NCBI RefSeq assembly: GCF_016863515.1 | Contig: NZ_BOPA01000010.1 | Coordinates: 310,001 to 374,000 of the forward strand | DNA length: 64,000 nt | Direction of reading: 5' to 3' | Origin: Micromonospora gifhornensis | Lineage (GTDB): Bacteria > Actinomycetota > Actinomycetes > Mycobacteriales > Micromonosporaceae | In this document: positions 1 to 8,392 of the stretch, one piece after another | Position numbering within the stretch: the first letter of the stretch is position 1 | How the letters are laid out: each line of letters opens with the position of its first letter | Made by a program: the position numbers and the translations under genes | Notes under the pieces: generated by a model | What the model was told of the DNA's origin: nothing | Seen by the model: only the letters and a program-made list of their open reading frames with translations | The model's database searches: none

Positions 1-560
1 ATCCCGCCGGCGGCACCGACCCCGGCCAGATCGTGGTACGCGGCCCGAACCTCTTCTCCGGATACTGGCCGGACGGTACGGGTGGGCCGGACGCGGCCGG
101 CTGGTGGGCCACCGGCGACATCGCGTACGCCGACGCCGACGGTGATCTCTTCCTGGTGGACCGGCTCGGCGAGCTGATCCTGGTCAACGGGTTCAACGTG
201 TACCCGCACGAGGTCGAGATGGTCCTCTCCGCCCATCCGGCGGTGGCGGAGTCGGCGGTAGTGGGAGTGCCGCACCCGCGTACCGGGGAGACTGTCCGGG
301 CGTACGTGGTGCCGGCGCCGGGCAGCCAGGTGGCTGGCGTCGAACTGATCGCCCACTGCGCGCGTAACCTGGCGAGGTTCAAGTGCCCGACCGACGTCGA
401 GCTTGTCGATGTGCTGCCGCGCTCGACGATCGGGAAGGTACGCAAGACGTTGCTCCGGCCCCGGCCGGAGGCACCGGAGCGGGCGCGGCCCGAGCCGCCA
501 CCCGAGTCCGGGACCGACCAGCCGGCACCACCCGGCACGACGGAGGAGACCGATGCGTGA
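1..560 (+). CDS. Acyl-CoA synthetase / AMP-binding enzyme, C-terminal part (5' truncated by window)
   Basis: Only the last ~185 codons are present; the reading frame is open from the window edge. The fragment has the C-terminal half of an ANL-superfamily AMP-forming ligase: WWATGDI (the conserved TGD core motif), DRLGELILVNGFNVYP (hinge and start of the mobile C-terminal domain) and RSTIGKVRK, whose lysine is the expected catalytic residue for adenylate formation. Such enzymes activate a carboxylic acid, often a fatty acid, with ATP and pass it to CoA. The final ~35 residues are Pro/Glu-rich and probably disordered. The end overlaps the next gene by 8 nt, suggesting cotranscription. Substrate cannot be told from this fragment. 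Confidence 0.9.
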   Translation, partial: PAGGTDPGQIVVRGPNLFSGYWPDGTGGPDAAGWWATGDIAYADADGDLFLVDRLGELILVNGFNVYPHEVEMVLSAHPAVAESAVVGVPHPRTGETVRAYVVPAPGSQVAGVELIAHCARNLARFKCPTDVELVDVLPRSTIGKVRKTLLRPRPEAPERARPEPPPESGTDQPAPPGTTEETDA

Positions 561-804
561 GCCCCGCCTGATCCTGATCACCCGCCCCGGCTGTCACCTG
601 TGCGAGGACGCCAAGGCGGCGCTCGACCGGGTGGTCGCGGTCACCGGCGACCGGTGGACCGAGCGGGACGTCAGCGGTGACATCGAGCTGGAGCGCGAGT
701 ACGGCGACCGGCTGCCGGTGGTGCTGCTCGACGGCAAGGAGCACGGCTACTGGCGGGTCGAGGAGGACCGGCTGCTGCGTGACCTGACCACGCCGCAGCT
801 CTAG
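553..804 (+). CDS. Glutaredoxin-like thioredoxin-fold protein
   Basis: 83 residues. The N-terminus carries a beta strand followed by a GCHLC redox motif (CxxC, residues 14-17), then an alpha helix and an LPVVLLDGKEHGYWRV segment, where the cis-proline before VV is typical of the thioredoxin fold. Length and layout match the actinobacterial 'glutaredoxin family protein' (DUF836-like). It likely acts as a small cytoplasmic thiol oxidoreductase; the partner is unknown. The ATG at 553 has GGAGGAG just upstream (542-548) and lies inside the end of the acyl-CoA synthetase gene, so the two are probably translationally coupled. Similar genes often precede rex in actinobacteria, which fits the redox theme of the next operon. 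Confidence 0.88.
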   Translation: MREPRLILITRPGCHLCEDAKAALDRVVAVTGDRWTERDVSGDIELEREYGDRLPVVLLDGKEHGYWRVEEDRLLRDLTTPQL

Positions 805-843
805 GGCGCTCCGCCGCGCGCCACCGGTGTCCGGCGTCGCCGA

Positions 844-849
844 TAGAGT
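844..849 (+). promoter_or_regulatory. -10 element of a likely leaderless promoter (HAD gene)
   Basis: TAGAGT lies 6 nt before the ATG at 856 and there is no Shine-Dalgarno sequence. In actinobacteria a TANNNT -10 at this distance places the transcript start at or next to the start codon. Confidence 0.5.
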
Positions 850-855
850 GCGCCG

Positions 856-1518
856 ATGACCCCTTCGAAACCCCATCTGGTCTGGGACTGGAACGGGACG
901 CTGCTCGACGATCTGAGCCTGGTGGTGGCCTGCACGAACGCCGTGTTCACCCGCGAGGGCGGGCCGACGGTGACCGCGGAGGAGCACCGGGTCCGGTTCC
1001 GTCGGCCGATCGCCGACTATTACGCGGAAGTGCTCGGCCGGGCGGTGGACGACGAGGCGTTCGGCCGGCTCGACCGGATCTTCCATGACGCGTACCGGCT
1101 GGGTCTGACCAGTTGTGAGCTCGCCCACGACGCGGTGGACGCGATGGCGGCCTGGCCGGGCAGCCAGTCGTTGTTGTCCATGTGGTTCCACGACGAGTTG
1201 GTGCCGGCGATCCAGACGTACGGCCTGACCGGCCGATTCGCCAGGGTCGACGGGCTGCGGGCCTCGGTCGGCGGCGACCGCAAGGCCGAGTCGCTGGTCC
1301 GGCATCTGGCCGAGTTGGGCGTCGACGGCCGCTCGGTGGTGCTGATCGGCGATTCGTTGGACGACGCCGACGCGGCCCGCGCCGTCGGCGGTCGCGCCGT
1401 GCTCTATGCCGGCGGCTTCACCGACCGCGCCCGCCTGATCGCCTCCGGCCATCCGGTCGCCGAGACCCTCACCGAAGCGGTGACCCTCGCCACCACCCTC
1501 ACCCAGCCGCAGCGGTGA
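856..1518 (+). CDS. HAD-superfamily hydrolase (phosphatase)
   Basis: 220 residues. Motif I is DWNGTLLDD (residues 11-19), in which the first Asp is the phospho-acceptor and the second would be the acid/base; motif IV is IGDSLDDADAARAVG near residue 165, and a conserved Lys (DRKAESL) precedes it. An alpha-helical cap lies between residues 20 and 90, as in phosphoglycolate phosphatase-like HADs. Predicted reaction: hydrolysis of a small phosphorylated metabolite; substrate unknown. Note W-N in place of the common D-x-D-G order (DWNGT), which is seen in a subgroup of this family. The transcript is probably leaderless. Confidence 0.88.
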   Translation: MTPSKPHLVWDWNGTLLDDLSLVVACTNAVFTREGGPTVTAEEHRVRFRRPIADYYAEVLGRAVDDEAFGRLDRIFHDAYRLGLTSCELAHDAVDAMAAWPGSQSLLSMWFHDELVPAIQTYGLTGRFARVDGLRASVGGDRKAESLVRHLAELGVDGRSVVLIGDSLDDADAARAVGGRAVLYAGGFTDRARLIASGHPVAETLTEAVTLATTLTQPQR

Positions 1519-1710
1519 TCACGAAATCGTCGTATCGAGCATTAACGTCATGATCAACAAATTGGGATGGACCGATGGCGCGCGTGTGATTGGTCAGAGA
1601 AGTCGGAATTGAGCAATAATCGCGCGGGCGGTCCCAGGAAGTGGGCGCGCGTCGATCTTGTCGGACGGAGGGGCTGGTGGGGGCAGGGGGCGGTACCGCA
1701 AGATCGCGAT

Positions 1711-1728
1711 TTGTGCACGTCTTCACAA
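1711..1728 (+). promoter_or_regulatory. Rex operator (ROP) upstream of rex
   Basis: TTGTGCACGTCTTCACAA is an 18-bp imperfect palindrome matching the Rex consensus TTGTGAA-N4-TTCACAA except at the inner left positions. It lies 119 bp before the rex start codon. Rex binds such sites when NADH/NAD+ is low and releases them when NADH accumulates, so this site predicts autoregulation and redox control of the whole heme operon. Confidence 0.82.
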
Positions 1729-1739
1729 GCGCCTACTCT
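1711..1739 (+). promoter_or_regulatory. Candidate rex-hem operon promoter
   Basis: A -35-like TTGTGC (1711-1716) and a -10-like TACTCT (1734-1739) are spaced by 17 bp. The -35 hexamer is formed by the left half of the Rex operator, so bound Rex would block RNA polymerase. The rest of the gene-free stretch 1519-1846 shows no other recognisable element. Confidence 0.55.
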
Positions 1740-1846
1740 GTAATTCCGACGCGCCCTGCTAGCACAGCCGGCAATTTCGGTCGCCAGCGGGAGTCCCGAA
1801 CGGCCGGCCGGTGGAGTTGGTCAAGGATCGCACCGCACGGAGTCTC

Positions 1847-2617
1847 ATGAGTCAGCACCGTCACCCTGGCACGCCCGGTCGCGCCGGTGGCGTCCCGGCG
1901 CTCCCGGACCTACCCGAGGCGACGGTGGCGCGGCTCCCCGAATACCTCCGTGCCCTGCACAACCTTGCCGAAACCGGTAACGAGACGGTGTCCAGCGAAG
2001 GGCTCGCCAACGCCGCCGGGGTCAACTCCGCGAAGCTCCGCAAGGACCTGTCCCACCTCGGCTCGTACGGCACCCGGGGCGTCGGCTACGACGTGGCGCT
2101 GTTGATAGAGCAGATCGAGTACGTGCTCGGGCTCACCCAACGTCGGGCGGTCGCCCTGGTCGGCGTGGGTAATCTCGGTCACGCCCTGGCCGGCTACGAC
2201 GGCTTCGCCAGCCGTGGCTTCCGGATCGCCGCCCTGCTCGACGCCGACCCGGCCCGGGTCGGTGAGGAGATCCACGGGATGGTCGTGCGGCACGTCGACG
2301 AACTGCCCCAGGTGGCGGCCGAGGAGTCGATCGCGATCGGCGTCATCGCCACCCCCGCGTCGGCCGCCCAACGGGTCGCCGACCAACTCGTCGCCGTCGG
2401 CGTGACGAGCATCCTGAACTTCGCGCCCTGCGTACTCTCGGTTCCGGACGGAGTCGACGTACGCAAGGTCGACCTCGCCATCGAGCTGCAGATTCTGTCG
2501 TTCCACGAGCACCGTAAGGCATCCCTGACCGGGCTGCCCCGCACCGGCGGATCCGCCCTGACCGCCCTGCCCGGCGGTCTCGCGGTCACTGAGGGTCAGG
2601 AGGCGATCGGAACGTGA
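1847..2617 (+). CDS. rex: Redox-sensing transcriptional repressor Rex
   Basis: 256 residues from the ATG at 1847 (GGAG at 1839-1842). An N-terminal winged helix (about residues 20-75; TVSSEGLANAAGVNSAKLRK is the recognition region) is followed by a Rossmann domain with VGVGNLGHAL (GxGxxG, NAD(H) binding) and the Rex-typical ASRGFRIAALLDAD stretch. Rex is a dimeric repressor that senses the NADH/NAD+ ratio. The gene ends with a 4-nt GTGA overlap with hemA, so rex and the heme genes form one transcript that Rex itself would control through the upstream operator. The ~50-residue Gly/Ala/Thr-rich tail is a lineage extension. Confidence 0.96.
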   Translation: MSQHRHPGTPGRAGGVPALPDLPEATVARLPEYLRALHNLAETGNETVSSEGLANAAGVNSAKLRKDLSHLGSYGTRGVGYDVALLIEQIEYVLGLTQRRAVALVGVGNLGHALAGYDGFASRGFRIAALLDADPARVGEEIHGMVVRHVDELPQVAAEESIAIGVIATPASAAQRVADQLVAVGVTSILNFAPCVLSVPDGVDVRKVDLAIELQILSFHEHRKASLTGLPRTGGSALTALPGGLAVTEGQEAIGT

Positions 2618-3942
2618 AACTCCTCGTCGTGGGTGCCTCCTACCGCACCGCGCCGGTCGCCACCCTGGAGCGGCTCGCGGTCGCCCCGGAGAGCCTCACC
2701 CGCATCCTGAACCGCCTGGTCGCGCAGCCGTACGTCAGCGAGGCCGCGCTGGTTTCCACCTGCAACCGGGTGGAGGTCTACGCGGCAGTCTCCGGTTTCC
2801 ACGGCGGCCTCGGCGACATCTGCGCCGTCCTCGCCGAGCAGGCCGACTGCCAGCCGTCCGCGCTGGCCAACAACCTCTACGTGCATTTCGACTCCGCCGC
2901 GGTCGACCACGTCTTCCGGGTCGCCGCCGGTCTGGACTCGATGGTGATCGGCGAGGCGCAGATCCTCGGTCAGCTCCGGGACGCCTACCACGGGGCCACC
3001 GGCGCGGACACCACCGGCCGGCTGCTGCACGAGCTGATGCAGCAGGCGCTGCGGGTCGGCAAGCGGGCCCACTCCGAGACCGGCATCGACCGGGCCGGCC
3101 AGAGCGTGGTCACCGCGGCGCTGGGGCTGGCCGCGCGTCATCTCGGCGACGAACTCGCCGGTCGGCCCGCGCTCGTCGTGGGCGCCGGCGCGATGGGCTC
3201 GCTGGGCGTGGCGACGCTGTCCCGGCTCGGTGCCGGCCCGTTGACCGTGACGAACCGCAGCGCCGCGCGGGCGGTACGGCTGGCCGAGTCGTACGGCGCC
3301 GCCGCGCGACCGATGGCCGAGCTGGCCGACACGCTCTCCACAGTGGACATCGTAGTGGCCGCCACCGCGGCCAGTGAGCCGGTCCTCACCCGCGACGTCG
3401 TTGCCGGTGCGCTGGCCGGCCGGGACCCGGAGCGCGGACCGCTGGTCCTGCTCGACCTGGCCGTACCCCGCGACGTCGGGCCCGGCGTGGCCGAGCTGCC
3501 CGGCGTCGAGGTGATCGACATCGACCGGATGGCCGAGCTGCTCGCCGACGGCCCGGCCGCCGCCGACGCCGCCGCCGTCGAACGGATCGTGGCCGGCGAG
3601 GTGGAGTCCTTCCTCACCTGGCTGCGCGGCGCGGACGTGGCACCGACCGTGGCCGCCCTGCGGGGCCGGGCCGAGGACGTGGTCAGCGCCGAACTGCGCC
3701 GCCTCGCCCAGCGCCGTCCCGACCTCAGCGACGACCAGCGTGCCGAGGTGGCCCGCACCGTGCACCGGGTGGTCCAGCGGTTGCTGCACCAGCCGACCGT
3801 ACGGGTCCGCCAACTCGCCGCCGAGCCCGGCGGCGACCAGTACGCCGCGCTGCTGCGCGAACTGTTCGACCTGGAGGTCCCGCAGACCTCCCAGGTGGAC
3901 ACGGTCCCCGACATCACCCCGACCATTGGAGGTGAACGATGA
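2614..3942 (+). CDS. hemA: Glutamyl-tRNA reductase
   Basis: 442 residues, GTG start overlapping the rex stop (GTGA). It makes glutamate-1-semialdehyde from glutamyl-tRNA with NADPH, the first committed step of C5 tetrapyrrole synthesis. Visible features: catalytic Cys50 in VSTCNRVEVY, the family signature DSMVIGEAQILGQL, a Rossmann segment LVVGAGAMGSLGV (NADPH domain) and a C-terminal helical dimerisation domain ending near residue 430. Overlaps hemC by 4 nt (ATGA). HemA is the usual control point of the pathway, and here it is the first structural gene behind the Rex-regulated promoter. Confidence 0.97.
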   Translation: MKLLVVGASYRTAPVATLERLAVAPESLTRILNRLVAQPYVSEAALVSTCNRVEVYAAVSGFHGGLGDICAVLAEQADCQPSALANNLYVHFDSAAVDHVFRVAAGLDSMVIGEAQILGQLRDAYHGATGADTTGRLLHELMQQALRVGKRAHSETGIDRAGQSVVTAALGLAARHLGDELAGRPALVVGAGAMGSLGVATLSRLGAGPLTVTNRSAARAVRLAESYGAAARPMAELADTLSTVDIVVAATAASEPVLTRDVVAGALAGRDPERGPLVLLDLAVPRDVGPGVAELPGVEVIDIDRMAELLADGPAAADAAAVERIVAGEVESFLTWLRGADVAPTVAALRGRAEDVVSAELRRLAQRRPDLSDDQRAEVARTVHRVVQRLLHQPTVRVRQLAAEPGGDQYAALLRELFDLEVPQTSQVDTVPDITPTIGGER

Positions 3943-4949
3943 GCCAGCGGCAACCGAATGGCCCGCTGCGTCTCGGTACCCGGGGCAGCAAGCTGGCGAT
4001 GGCCCAGTCCGGGCACGTCGCCGAGGCACTCACCGCCCGCACCGGACGCCCCGTCGAACTGGTCGAGGTGATCACCGCAGGCGACCGCTCCAACGCGCCG
4101 GTGCACCGACTCGGCGTGGGGGTGTTCGTCTCCGCGCTGCGTGACGCGCTTGTCGCCAGGGAGATCGACTTCGCGGTCCACTCGTACAAGGACCTGCCGA
4201 CCGCGATGCCGGCCGGGCTGCACATCGCCGCGGTGCCCCCGCGCGAGGACCCGCGTGACGCGCTCGTCGCCCGCGACGACAGGACCCTGGCCGAACTCGC
4301 CCCCGGCGCGTCGGTCGGCACCGGCGCGCTGCGTCGGATCGCCCAACTGCACGCCCTGGGCATGCAACTGTCGGTCAGCCCCATCCGCGGCAACATCGAC
4401 ACCCGGCTGGCCCGGGTGCTCGGCCCGGACGCCGACCTGGACGCGATCGTCCTCGCCCGGGCCGGGCTGGCCAGAATCGGCCGGCTCGACGTCGTCACCG
4501 AGACGCTCGATCCGATGTTGATGCTGCCGGCACCCGCACAGGGCGCGCTGGCGGTGGAGTGCCGGGTCGACGACCCGGAGATGGTCGAACTGCTAGGTAC
4601 GCTTGACCACGCAGCGTCACGCGCCACGGTCACCGCGGAGCGGGCGATGCTCGCCACCCTGGAGGCCGGATGCTCCGCTCCGGTCGCCGCCTATGCCGTC
4701 GTCGCCGAAGGCGAGCCAACCGGCTCCGGTGTCGAAGGTGATGTTGTCCAGGAGATCTACCTGCGCGGGGCGGTGATCAGTCCGGACGGCAGTCGCGACA
4801 TCCGGCTGTCCCGCACCGGAACGCTCGCCGATGCGGCGGAGATCGGTAAGGCGCTCGCCACCGAACTCCTCGACCTCGGCGCCGACTCGATCCTCGGCCC
4901 GCAAGGACACAACGGCCCGGGGACCCAGCAATTTGGGAGCACAGAATGA
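3939..4949 (+). CDS. hemC: Hydroxymethylbilane synthase (porphobilinogen deaminase)
   Basis: 336 residues. It polymerises four porphobilinogens into hydroxymethylbilane on a covalently bound dipyrromethane cofactor. Seen in sequence: GTRGSKLAMAQ at the N-terminus, FAVHSYKDLPTAMP (active-site region with the conserved Lys-Asp), a GALRRIAQL arginine-rich cofactor-binding segment and GCSAPVAAYA with the cofactor-attachment Cys245. The C-terminal domain carries a short insert relative to enterobacterial enzymes. Start and stop both overlap the neighbouring genes by ATGA, indicating strict translational coupling in the operon. Confidence 0.97.
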   Translation: MSQRQPNGPLRLGTRGSKLAMAQSGHVAEALTARTGRPVELVEVITAGDRSNAPVHRLGVGVFVSALRDALVAREIDFAVHSYKDLPTAMPAGLHIAAVPPREDPRDALVARDDRTLAELAPGASVGTGALRRIAQLHALGMQLSVSPIRGNIDTRLARVLGPDADLDAIVLARAGLARIGRLDVVTETLDPMLMLPAPAQGALAVECRVDDPEMVELLGTLDHAASRATVTAERAMLATLEAGCSAPVAAYAVVAEGEPTGSGVEGDVVQEIYLRGAVISPDGSRDIRLSRTGTLADAAEIGKALATELLDLGADSILGPQGHNGPGTQQFGSTE

Positions 4950-6526
4950 CCCGCACCCGTAAGCCCGTAGGCCGCATCGCGTTCGTCGGGGCTGGACCCG
5001 GCGACCCGGGCCTGCTGACCCGCCGGGCGCACGACGCCCTGGTCGACGCCGATCAGGTGGTGTACGACCGGGGAGTCCCCGAGTCGTTGCTCGACGTCGT
5101 CCGGGCCGAGGCCAAGGCCGAGACCGAGTTCACCCCGGCCGAAGGCGTGCCGGGCGATGTGGCGAAGGTGCTCATCTCGGCGGCCCGCGCCGGGCAGAAC
5201 GCGGTGCACCTGGTGGCGGGCGACCCGTTCGGCCACGACTCGGTGGTCAAGGAGGTGCAGGCGGTGGCGCGTACCGCCGCGCACTTCGAGGTGGTGCCGG
5301 GCGTCAGCCAGGCCGAGGGTGTGGCCACCTACGCCGGTGTGCCACTGCCCGGCGTACGCACCACCGCCGATGTCGAGGACGTCAGCACCCTGGACTTCGA
5401 CGCGCTGGCCGCGGCGGTGCAGCGCGGCTCGCTGGCGCTCGCTGTGGACGCCGGTGACCTGGCCGCGATCCGCGACGGTCTGCTCGCCGCCGGGGTGGAC
5501 GGCGGGACCGCCGTCGGAGTCACCGGTGACGGCACGGGCGAGACGCAGTACACCACCACGTCGAGCGTGGACTCCTTCGTCGCGGCGGCACTCGGCTTCA
5601 CCGGCCGGGTGGTGCTGACCGTCGGTGAGGGCGTGAGCCACCGGGACAAGCTCAGCTGGTGGGAGAACCGCCCGCTGTACGGCTGGAAGGTGCTGGTCCC
5701 CCGGACCAAGGAGCAGGCCGGGGTGATGAGTGCCCGGCTGCGCGCGTACGGTGCGATCCCGTGCGAGGTGCCGACCATCGCGGTCGAGCCGCCGCGCACC
5801 CCCGCCCAGATGGAGCGGGCGGTCAAGGGCCTGGTCGACGGCCGGTACGCCTGGGTGATCTTCACCTCCGTCAACGCGGTCCGCGCGGTCTGGGAGAAGT
5901 TCGCCGAGCACGGCCTCGACGCCCGGCACTTCGGCGGCGTGAAGATCGCCTGTATCGGTGACGCCACCGCCGAGGCGGTCCGCGACTTCGGCATCCAGCC
6001 GGAACTGATCCCCTCCGGGGAGCAGTCCTCCGAGGGGCTGCTGGCCGAGTTCTCCCCGCACGACGAGGTGCTCGACCCGGTCGGCCGGGTGCTGCTGCCG
6101 CGCGCCGACATCGCCACCGAGACCCTCGCCGCCGGGCTGACCGAGCGCGGCTGGGAGGTCGACGACGTGACCGCCTACCGTACGGTCCGGGCCGCGCCGC
6201 CGCCCGCCGAGATCCGGGACGCGATCAAGTCCGGTGGGTTCGACGCTGTGCTCTTCACGTCAAGCTCCACGGTGCGCAATCTCGTCGGTATCGCCGGCAA
6301 GCCGCACGCGCGTACCGTTGTCGCCGTGATCGGGCCCAAGACCGCGGAGACCGCGACGGAGTTCGGCCTGCGGGTCGACGTCCAGCCGCCGCACGCCTCG
6401 GTGCCCGACCTGGTGGAGGCGCTCGCCGGCTACGCCGTCGAGCTGCGGGAGAAGCTCGCCGCGATGCCGGCGAAGCAGCGCCGTGGCTCGAAGGTGCAGG
6501 GGCCGACCGCGCTGAGGTTCCGGTAA
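4946..6526 (+). CDS. hemD: Fused uroporphyrinogen-III methyltransferase-like / uroporphyrinogen-III synthase
   Basis: 526 residues in two domains. Residues 1-240 resemble the SUMT (CobA) tetrapyrrole methylase fold: FVGAGPGDPGLLTRRA and VVPGVSQAEGVATYAGVPLP are clear, but the usual GGDP motif reads VAGDP and the following segments are weakly conserved, as in other actinobacterial fusions, so methylase activity is doubtful. Residues 250-500 are HemD: LVPRTKEQAGVMSARLRAYG, FTSVNAVRAVWEKF, PSGEQSSEGLL and VLFTSSSTVRNLVGIAGKP. The HemD half cyclises hydroxymethylbilane with inversion of ring D to give uroporphyrinogen III. ATGA overlap with hemC; hemB follows after 18 nt. Confidence 0.93.
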   Translation: MTRTRKPVGRIAFVGAGPGDPGLLTRRAHDALVDADQVVYDRGVPESLLDVVRAEAKAETEFTPAEGVPGDVAKVLISAARAGQNAVHLVAGDPFGHDSVVKEVQAVARTAAHFEVVPGVSQAEGVATYAGVPLPGVRTTADVEDVSTLDFDALAAAVQRGSLALAVDAGDLAAIRDGLLAAGVDGGTAVGVTGDGTGETQYTTTSSVDSFVAAALGFTGRVVLTVGEGVSHRDKLSWWENRPLYGWKVLVPRTKEQAGVMSARLRAYGAIPCEVPTIAVEPPRTPAQMERAVKGLVDGRYAWVIFTSVNAVRAVWEKFAEHGLDARHFGGVKIACIGDATAEAVRDFGIQPELIPSGEQSSEGLLAEFSPHDEVLDPVGRVLLPRADIATETLAAGLTERGWEVDDVTAYRTVRAAPPPAEIRDAIKSGGFDAVLFTSSSTVRNLVGIAGKPHARTVVAVIGPKTAETATEFGLRVDVQPPHASVPDLVEALAGYAVELREKLAAMPAKQRRGSKVQGPTALRFR

Positions 6527-6544
6527 CCGCTAGGGAGACTCACC

Positions 6545-7528
<984 letters not shown>

Positions 7529-7597
7529 CCCACACCGCGAGCCCAGCCGGGCAAGCATCCGTTCGGCCGGTCTGTGGCTGTCGCCGCTACCTCCTGC

Positions 7598-7677
7598 GGG
7601 CCCCTTTGCTCTGCTTCACTCCACGCACCGGTTTCGGCACCAGACCTGTGCGTGGGTTGAAGCAGAGCAAAGGGCCC
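7598..7677. repeat. Long intergenic inverted repeat, probable terminator after hemB
   Basis: Left arm 7598-7628 and right arm 7648-7677 pair over about 30 nt (core GGGCCC-TTTGCTCTGCTTCA against TGAAGCAGAGCAAAGGGCCC), with a one-base bulge, a two-base mismatch and a 19-nt loop. There is no T-tract, so it is not a classic intrinsic terminator, but it is the only strong structure between hemB and the next gene. The gene-free stretch 7529-7837 otherwise shows nothing recognisable apart from the ribosome binding site of the next gene. Confidence 0.7.
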
Positions 7678-7837
7678 TCGGCACAGATGGTCGGGTGGAG
7701 GATCGGGCTGGACAGGCGAGCCAAGGCCAGGGCGCACGCGCACGCCGGTGAGCGGCTGACCCAGATGGTCGACCGAGTTATCCACAGGCTTGTCCACAGG
7801 GGTCGCTCTGGTGGGGACGGGGTGGGCAGGGTGGGGC

Positions 7838-8341
7838 ATGGCTTCCGTCTTCGAACCTCCGGATCTGGGTCCTACGCTCGGGTCGTTTCCCATCGCCGGT
7901 CTGGTGCGTCGGGCCCGGCGCATCGTCGGGCTCAGCCAGTTGCGGATGGCCCGTTTCGCGAAGGTCGCCCCGTCGACCGTTGCGCGGGTCGAGGCGGGGA
8001 GCCTGACGCCGAGTCTGGCAGTGTTGGAGCGGCTGCTCGGCTCAGCCGGGCTCTACCTCGTGGCGGTCGACCAGGAGGGGCGGATCGTGTACCCGATGGA
8101 GGTCTGGGACGACACCCGCGACGGCGCGGACCGACGCTATCCGGCGCACCTGAACACCATTCTCGATCCTGAGCCGGGCGAGTGGTGGGCGGACATCTAC
8201 GGGCTTGCTCGCCCGCCGGAGACGTTCCATCGCTGCCCCGCCGATCGGGAGGCCCGGCGGCGGCGCAGCCAGTGGGAGGTGCGGGTGGCGAAGTACCGCA
8301 ACGTGCCCCCGCCACCGGACCCTGGAAGCGGGCGCTACTGA
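7838..8341 (+). CDS. XRE-family helix-turn-helix DNA-binding protein
   Basis: 167 residues from the ATG at 7838, chosen because GGGTGGGG lies directly upstream and the conserved part begins just after it. A Cro/C1-type helix-turn-helix spans about residues 25-60 (RRIVGLSQLRMARFAKVAPS, then TVARVEAGSLTP). The remainder contains a short beta-rich region (LYLVAVDQEGRIVYPMEVWD) and an Arg-rich helix with a Pro-rich tail, without a known ligand-binding domain. Probably a transcriptional regulator of unknown target. Its stop codon lies inside a 36-bp tandem duplication shared with the convergent GNAT gene. Confidence 0.8.
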   Translation: MASVFEPPDLGPTLGSFPIAGLVRRARRIVGLSQLRMARFAKVAPSTVARVEAGSLTPSLAVLERLLGSAGLYLVAVDQEGRIVYPMEVWDDTRDGADRRYPAHLNTILDPEPGEWWADIYGLARPPETFHRCPADREARRRRSQWEVRVAKYRNVPPPPDPGSGRY

Positions 8342-8392
8342 CCCCCGCTCAGCGGGACTGGAAGCGGAGGCTTCTGAGCCCGCTCAGCGGGA
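8322..8392. repeat. 36/35-bp tandem direct repeat spanning two convergent gene ends
   Basis: Unit 1 (8322-8357) and unit 2 (8358-8392) both begin CTGGAAGCGG and both end with the palindrome CCCGCTCAGCGGG followed by A. Unit 1 encodes the last residues and stop of the XRE gene; unit 2 contains the last codons and stop of the minus-strand GNAT gene. The palindromes could form a small bidirectional terminator. Confidence 0.75.

Noticed and set aside
379..1452. A 357-codon minus-strand reading frame over the glutaredoxin-like and HAD genes
   Set aside because: Antisense shadow of two clearly recognised plus-strand genes; long open antisense frames are expected at this GC content. Same reasoning applied to other long antisense frames, for example under hemA, the M28 peptidase and the repeat protein.
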